A stretch of 33,296 nt of DNA from an uncultured Bacteriovorax sp. (GTDB lineage Bacteria; Bdellovibrionota; Bacteriovoracia; Bacteriovoracales; Bacteriovoracaceae): NCBI GenBank assembly GCA_946482295.1, contig CAMLRB010000006.1:1-33296 (forward strand). The letters run 5' to 3'. Positions 31,794-33,296 of the stretch are shown one piece after another. The position numbers and the translations under genes were made by a program. Under the pieces are notes generated by a model that was given only the letters and a program-made list of their open reading frames with translations, was not told the origin of the DNA and did no database searches. Positions within the stretch are counted from its first letter, which is position 1; every line of letters starts with the position of its first letter.

Positions 31794-33182
31794 TTAGAGT
31801 TGATACACTAACTTCTTGAAGTAGTTGCCGCGTTCTTCATAGTCGCGGAAGAAGTCCGAAGCCGGATTTCCTGGAGAGAGAAGGATAACGTCACCAGTGC
31901 GTGATTTTTGGTACGCAAAGAGAACTGATTCTTCAAATGAACCAACAATGTATGTTTGGTTATGATCACCAAGAGCGCGGTTTAAACGTTCTTTACATTC
32001 ACCAACAAGAACGAGAACACGGGCGTTAGCTATCATGTCTTTAGCGAACGGATCGAAGTTAAGATCTTCGTTATCTTTTCCACCAGCTATGAGAATTACT
32101 GGCTCTTTGAAAGACTTAAGTGAGTTAAGCATTTCTGGCATTGTTTCAGCTTTTGAATCGTTATAGAAACAAACGCCGTTTTTCTCCATGATGAACTCCA
32201 TACGATTAGGAATCCCTGGAAATTTTTCGATGCATGTTTGGATAGCTTCATCAGAAACATCAAGGGCCTTACAAGCCGTCACTGCTGCCATGAGATTTTC
32301 GCGGTTGATTTGACCAACGATTCTCATTTTCGAAACTTTAAATTCCGAATGGTAGTTGATGTTCGAGTGAATTCTTCTATCGTGGAAGTGCGTTCCTTGA
32401 ATTTCATTCATCACACCTAACGTTACGTAAGAGCGACGTGAATACCAGAATACTTGGCAGTTTGCATTTCTAATTTGGTTGTTGTTTGCAAGTGTATCGT
32501 AGTTTGCAATCAACATATCATCTGGAGAAAGTTTCTTGATGATAGAAAGTTTTGTTTCGATGTATTCGCTTACTGATCCAAAGTTTGCTTTTTGGAAATT
32601 CTCACCAATATTCGGGAATACAACCAATTTTGGATGGAAGTCTTGAAGCGATTTCATTTGGATGGCTGAAACTTCTACAACCACGAAATCGATCTCATTC
32701 ATGTTTGGAAGAAGACAGTATTCAATGAACGGCATTTCTGATGTTCCACCCACGAATACATTTTTTCCATCTACTTTAAGCGTGAAACCAATCATCGCCG
32801 CAATTGTTGTACGTCCATAAGAACCGCAAACAGCAACAATTGGTTTTTTACAAAGGTGATAAGCTAGAGAGAAATCTGAATAAACTTCTTTTCCACTCTT
32901 GCGAGCAAGCTCTAATTGAGGAAGAAGAGGATTAACTGCCGCAGAGAAAACTATAACGTCAGCATCAAGGAAGTCTTCATCCTTGTGCTCACCAAAAGTC
33001 ATCTCTAGAGGTGGTTCAATCTTCTTTAATTTTTTTACCGATTTATTAAGATCGAAAATAGGTTTGATATCAGTAACTCGAATTTCACATTCAAGTTTAT
33101 TAAAAAAGTTAATCAACGAGAAACCGGTTTTTCCAATCCCTACGATTAAAACTTTCTTCCCTCTAAATCTTTCCATTTCCAT
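31794..33182 (-). CDS. murD: MurD-like ligase with altered active-site motifs
   Basis: Translation probably starts at the ATG at 33182 (AAGGA seven bases upstream), giving 462 residues; the longer ORF runs into mraY. MurD adds D-Glu to UDP-MurNAc-L-Ala. The fold and cluster position fit: KVLIVGIGKTGFSLINFF, VFSAAVNPLLP, VVVEVSAIQM, FYNDSKAE, AGGKDNED, VILLSPGNPASDFFRDYEERG. However, the ATP P-loop reads CGSYGRTT in place of GTNGKTT (Lys to Arg). The DHLDRH segment after the Asn-Ile strand is replaced by ENFQKANFG. The HN of GxHNxxN reads IN (GQINREN), and the His of the HR pair reads Asn (IPNRMEF). It may be a strongly drifted enzyme or an inactive paralogue. Confidence 0.8.
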   Translation of the reverse strand: MEMERFRGKKVLIVGIGKTGFSLINFFNKLECEIRVTDIKPIFDLNKSVKKLKKIEPPLEMTFGEHKDEDFLDADVIVFSAAVNPLLPQLELARKSGKEVYSDFSLAYHLCKKPIVAVCGSYGRTTIAAMIGFTLKVDGKNVFVGGTSEMPFIEYCLLPNMNEIDFVVVEVSAIQMKSLQDFHPKLVVFPNIGENFQKANFGSVSEYIETKLSIIKKLSPDDMLIANYDTLANNNQIRNANCQVFWYSRRSYVTLGVMNEIQGTHFHDRRIHSNINYHSEFKVSKMRIVGQINRENLMAAVTACKALDVSDEAIQTCIEKFPGIPNRMEFIMEKNGVCFYNDSKAETMPEMLNSLKSFKEPVILIAGGKDNEDLNFDPFAKDMIANARVLVLVGECKERLNRALGDHNQTYIVGSFEESVLFAYQKSRTGDVILLSPGNPASDFFRDYEERGNYFKKLVYQL

Positions 33183-33196
33183 TCTTTCATCCTTTT

Positions 33197-33296
33197 TTAT
33201 CTTGTCTTCAGTGTAGAAAGTGCAAGGATCGCCAAGCACAGACTAATGATCCAAAAACGAACAGTAACTTTCGTTTCAGGCCAGCCAAGTTTTTCA
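33197..33296 (-). CDS. mraY: Phospho-MurNAc-pentapeptide transferase, C-terminal end (partial)
   Basis: Thirty-two codons read from the window edge to a TAA at 33199-33197. The translated tail, [20 protein letters not shown] followed by LALSTLKTR, matches the characteristic MraY C-terminus (VxVRFWI, then the last membrane helix ending LSTLKxR). MraY makes lipid I from UDP-MurNAc-pentapeptide and undecaprenyl phosphate. The gene is cut by the window end. It lies 14 bases upstream of the murD-like start, the standard mraY-murD order, and fixes the direction of the whole cluster. Confidence 0.85.
   Translation of the reverse strand, partial: EKLGWPETKVTVRFWIISLCLAILALSTLKTR

Noticed and set aside
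33183..33239. N-terminal extension of the MurD-like protein
   Set aside because: These codons lie in the mraY end in another frame; the ATG at 33182 has a proper ribosome site and begins the conserved fold.
1..33296. CRISPR arrays, insertion sequences, tRNA or rRNA genes, prophage or toxin-antitoxin modules
   Set aside because: I saw no repeat-spacer pattern, transposase motifs, terminal inverted repeats, tRNA cloverleaf or phage genes. The only large repeats are the paralogous flagellin genes.

Overview
The window looks like part of the chromosome of a low-GC, LPS-bearing, flagellated Gram-negative bacterium. The best guess is a Bdellovibrio-like organism (Bdellovibrionota, Bacteriovorax/Peredibacter side). 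This is inferred from compact 277-residue flagellins of the Bdellovibrio type, heptose and lipid A enzymes beside RNase J, and a Proteobacteria-like division cluster. I cannot name a species from the sequence alone.

Left part, + strand (1-9599): a FliT/FlgN-like helical protein, then a probable flagellin-glycosylation locus. That locus holds a stand-alone Maf N-terminal-like protein, two family-9 glycosyltransferases with related C-terminal extensions, a 48-codon ORF threaded between them, and another helical protein. It runs on through a soluble histidine kinase, a single-domain response regulator, NAD kinase and RecN, nearly all overlapping or closely spaced. Two small exported proteins follow (9702-10640).

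Middle, mostly - strand (10641-20168): an LpxH-like phosphoesterase, a PilZ protein and three tandem flagellin genes, each with its own sigma-28-type promoter. Two of the flagellin leaders fold into matching two-hairpin structures, and the third carries a five-codon leader ORF. Next come rfaE2, an RDD membrane protein, rsmE, prmA and an oligopeptide-type binding protein. A divergent + strand set (20245-23096) encodes uridine kinase, RNase J and a membrane protein with a B-box-like zinc motif.

Right part, - strand (23119-33296): a division and cell wall (dcw) cluster transcribed leftward in the order mraY (partial), murD-like, small membrane protein, ftsW, murC, single-pass membrane protein, 31-residue mini-protein, murB, ftsQ-like, ftsA, ftsZ. 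No murG or ddl lies in this stretch. The murD-like protein has lost several active-site motifs that the neighbouring MurC keeps.

The observations I rate highest are the degenerate MurD, the paired structured flagellin leaders, the split-Maf glycosylation locus, and the extra small membrane proteins inside the dcw cluster.
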